Source: Pseudomonas palleroniana
GTDB lineage: Bacteria > Pseudomonadota > Gammaproteobacteria > Pseudomonadales > Pseudomonadaceae
DNA length: 56,264 nucleotides
Assembly: GCF_003031675.1 (NCBI RefSeq)
Contig: NZ_PYWX01000033.1
Location: forward strand, 1-56,264
Reading direction: 5' to 3'
The position numbers were made by a program, and so were the translations under genes. Below the pieces are notes generated by a model, which did no database searches, was not told where the DNA came from, and worked only from the letters and a program-made list of their open reading frames with translations. Positions 54,163-56,264 of this stretch are shown one piece after another. How positions within the stretch are numbered: position 1 is the first letter of the stretch; the number at the start of each line of letters is the position of its first letter.

Positions 54163-55167
54163 ATGAATCTTCGTCGTGGTATCCGTTCCCTGTGCTGCAC
54201 CGCGGTGGCGGTCTCGGCCCTGAGCCTGAGTGGCCTGCTGCTGGCCGCTGAAGAAGTGAAGATTGGTTTTCTGGTCAAGCAGGCCGAAGAACCGTGGTTC
54301 CAGACCGAATGGGCGTTTGCCGAAAAAGCCGGCAAGGAACATGGTTTCACGGTGATCAAGATCGCCGTGCCCGACGGCGAGAAAACCCTCTCGGCCATCG
54401 ACAGCCTGGCCGCCAACGGCGCCAAGGGCTTTGTGATCTGCCCGCCGGATGTCTCCCTCGGCCCGGCGATTGTCGCCAAGGCCAAGGCCAACGGCTTGAA
54501 AGTGATTGCGGTGGATGATCGCTTTGTCGATGCCAAGGGCAACTTCATGGAAGACGTGCCGTACCTGGGCATGGCCGCCTTTGAAGTGGGCCAGAAGCAG
54601 GGCGCCGCGATGGCCGCCGAAGCGAAAAAACGTGGCTGGGACTGGAAGGATACCTATGCGGTGATCAATACCTTCAACGAGCTCGACACCGGTAAAAAAC
54701 GTACCGATGGTTCGATCAAATCCCTGGAAGAAGCCGGCATTCCCAAGGACCACATCCTCACTGCCGCGCTCAAGACGCTCGACGTTCCCGGCAGCATGGA
54801 CGCCACCAACTCGGCCCTGGTCAAGTTGCCCAGCGGCGCGAAGAACCTGATCATCGGGGGCATGAACGACAACACCGTGCTCGGCGGCGTGCGCGCCACC
54901 GAAAGCGCAGGGTTTGCCGCCGCCAACGTGATCGGTATCGGCATCAACGGCACCGACGCCATCGGCGAATTGAAGAAGGCCAACAGCGGCTTCTTCGGTT
55001 CCATGCTGCCCAGCCCGCATATCGAGGGCTACAACACCGCGCTGATGATGTACGAGTGGGTCACCAAAGGTACCGAGCCGCCTAAGTACACCGCCATGGA
55101 CGAAGTGACGCTGATCACCCGTGCGAACTTCAAGGAAGAACTGACCAAGATCGGGCTGTGGAAATGA
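54163..55167 (+). CDS. araF: L-arabinose ABC transporter periplasmic binding protein
   Basis: 334 residues with an N-terminal Sec signal (cleavage near residue 29, LLLAAEE). The mature part closely follows E. coli AraF as remembered: [67 protein letters not shown] and GIGINGTDA. It binds L-arabinose in the periplasm and delivers it to AraGH. Shine-Dalgarno AAGGAG precedes ATG 54163. Confidence 0.95.
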   Translation: MNLRRGIRSLCCTAVAVSALSLSGLLLAAEEVKIGFLVKQAEEPWFQTEWAFAEKAGKEHGFTVIKIAVPDGEKTLSAIDSLAANGAKGFVICPPDVSLGPAIVAKAKANGLKVIAVDDRFVDAKGNFMEDVPYLGMAAFEVGQKQGAAMAAEAKKRGWDWKDTYAVINTFNELDTGKKRTDGSIKSLEEAGIPKDHILTAALKTLDVPGSMDATNSALVKLPSGAKNLIIGGMNDNTVLGGVRATESAGFAAANVIGIGINGTDAIGELKKANSGFFGSMLPSPHIEGYNTALMMYEWVTKGTEPPKYTAMDEVTLITRANFKEELTKIGLWK

Positions 55168-56264
55168 TGGCTGCGGCCCTGCGGTTTGACGGTATCGGCA
55201 AGACCTTTCCCGGGGTCAAGGCGCTGGACGGCATCTGCTTCACCGCCCACCCGGGGCAGGTGCACGCCTTGATGGGCGAGAATGGCGCGGGCAAGTCGAC
55301 GCTGTTGAAGATCCTTGGCGGTGCCTACATCCCAAGCAGCGGCACGGTGCAGATCGGCGAGCAGACCATGGCCTTCAAATGCGCCGCCGACAGCATTGCC
55401 AGCGGTGTCGCGGTGATCCATCAGGAGTTGCACCTGGTGCCGGAAATGAGCGTGGCCGAGAACCTGTTCCTCGGGCACTTGCCGACGCGCTTTGGCGTGG
55501 TCAATCGAAGCCAGCTGCGCAAGCAGGCGCTGGCGTGCCTCAAGGGCTTGGCCGATGAGATCGATCCGGACGAAAAGCTGGGACGCCTGTCGCTGGGCCA
55601 GCGCCAGCTGGTGGAAATCGCCAAGGCACTGTCCCGTGGCGCCCATGTGATTGCCTTCGACGAGCCGACCAGCAGCCTGTCGGCGCGGGAGATCGACCGC
55701 TTGATGGCGATCATTGCGCGCTTGCGCGATGAGGGCAAAGTGGTGCTGTACGTGTCCCATCGCATGGAAGAGGTGTTCCGTATTTGCGATGCGGTGACCG
55801 TGTTCAAGGACGGCCGCTTCGTGCGCACCTTCGACGACATGCGCGCTCTGACCCACGACCAGTTGGTGACCTGCATGGTCGGTCGCGATATCCAGGATAT
55901 CTACGACTACCGTGCGCGCGAACAGGGCGCGGTGGCGCTCAAGGTCGACGGCCTGCTTGGCTCGGGCTTGCGCGAGCCGATCAGTTTTGAGGTGCGCAAA
56001 GGCGAGATTCTTGGGTTGTTCGGGCTGGTCGGGGCCGGGCGCACCGAGCTGTTGCGCCTGCTCAGCGGCTTGGAGCGTGCCAGCGCCGGCACGCTGGAAC
56101 TCTGTGGTGAGCCATTGCCGCTGCGCTCGCCTCGCGACGCGATTGCCGCCGGGGTGTTGCTGTGCCCGGAGGATCGCAAGAAGGAAGGCATCATCCCGCT
56201 GTCCAGCGTGGCCGAGAACATCAACATCAGTGCCCGTGGTGCGCATTCGAGGTTTGGCTGGTTG
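55164..56264 (+). CDS. araG: L-arabinose ABC transporter ATPase (3' end outside window)
   Basis: An open frame of 367 codons starts at ATG 55164, overlapping the araF stop (ATGATGG), and runs off the right edge. First ATPase domain: Walker [16 protein letters not shown], signature [15 protein letters not shown], Walker [13 protein letters not shown], then [12 protein letters not shown]. The second domain begins [24 protein letters not shown] and continues to [12 protein letters not shown]. This doubled-ATPase layout is typical of sugar importers (AraG/RbsA); AraH should follow. Confidence 0.96.
   Translation, partial: MMAAALRFDGIGKTFPGVKALDGICFTAHPGQVHALMGENGAGKSTLLKILGGAYIPSSGTVQIGEQTMAFKCAADSIASGVAVIHQELHLVPEMSVAENLFLGHLPTRFGVVNRSQLRKQALACLKGLADEIDPDEKLGRLSLGQRQLVEIAKALSRGAHVIAFDEPTSSLSAREIDRLMAIIARLRDEGKVVLYVSHRMEEVFRICDAVTVFKDGRFVRTFDDMRALTHDQLVTCMVGRDIQDIYDYRAREQGAVALKVDGLLGSGLREPISFEVRKGEILGLFGLVGAGRTELLRLLSGLERASAGTLELCGEPLPLRSPRDAIAAGVLLCPEDRKKEGIIPLSSVAENINISARGAHSRFGWL

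Noticed and set aside
55029..56246. Minus-strand open frame of 405 codons at the right end
   Set aside because: Antisense to araG, which has full ABC ATPase motifs on the plus strand.

Overview
The window looks like a chromosome of the Pseudomonas fluorescens group. It is GC-rich and carries a lipopeptide-type NRPS with dual condensation/epimerization domains, a MacAB exporter downstream of it, Pseudomonas-style REP hairpins, and a non-phosphorylative arabinose pathway. No rRNA, tRNA, CRISPR array, phage or insertion sequence was seen.

Region 1 (1-26.3 kb) is the end of a cyclic lipopeptide locus. One NRPS, open at the left edge, ends in six adenylation domains and two thioesterases. Codes read by eye give Thr(partial)-Thr-Leu/Ile-Hse(?)-Dab-Lys. 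The condensation-domain types predict D-residues at the first, second and fifth of these positions. This matches the C-terminal part of the tolaasin/sessilin family (Dhb-D-aThr-L-Ile-L-Hse-D-Dab-L-Lys). macA and macB follow for export. A convergent 2,4-diaminobutyrate aminotransferase can supply Dab, and a LuxR-type regulator without an autoinducer domain lies next to it. A clavaminate synthase/AsnO-like amino-acid hydroxylase, translationally coupled to a LysE-type exporter and divergent from a LysR regulator, looks like a separate 'hydroxylate and export an amino acid' unit.

Region 2 (26.4-35.5 kb) holds a chemoreceptor, an Old Yellow Enzyme, and a cytochrome c / [2Fe-2S] subunit / molybdopterin subunit operon (ior-like) with a divergent LysR. 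The same T-N11-A palindrome, TGCGT-N3-ACGCA, lies upstream of both the operon and the Old Yellow Enzyme, suggesting one regulon.

Region 3 (35.6-46.2 kb) is rich in regulators: a GlxA-type AraC protein; two paralogous winged-helix/ATPase regulators arranged tail to tail, one lacking the C-terminal half; a small flavodoxin-like reductase and a short AraC protein that share an exact 21-bp promoter element in the same orientation; a LysR; a MscS channel fused to a cyclic-nucleotide-binding domain; and a secreted HSL-type esterase.

Region 4 (46.2 kb to the end) has a repeat cluster and then an L-arabinose (Weimberg-type) catabolic locus. A GntR repressor and arabonate dehydratase run leftward. 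An MFS transporter, FAH-type AraD1 protein, 2-oxoglutarate semialdehyde dehydrogenase, lactonase, arabinose-binding protein AraF and AraG ATPase run rightward and leave the window. Three GT-N3-AC operator-like sites lie in the divergent promoter. Together these take up L-arabinose and convert it to 2-oxoglutarate; the sugar dehydrogenase and the AraH permease are expected just beyond the right edge.
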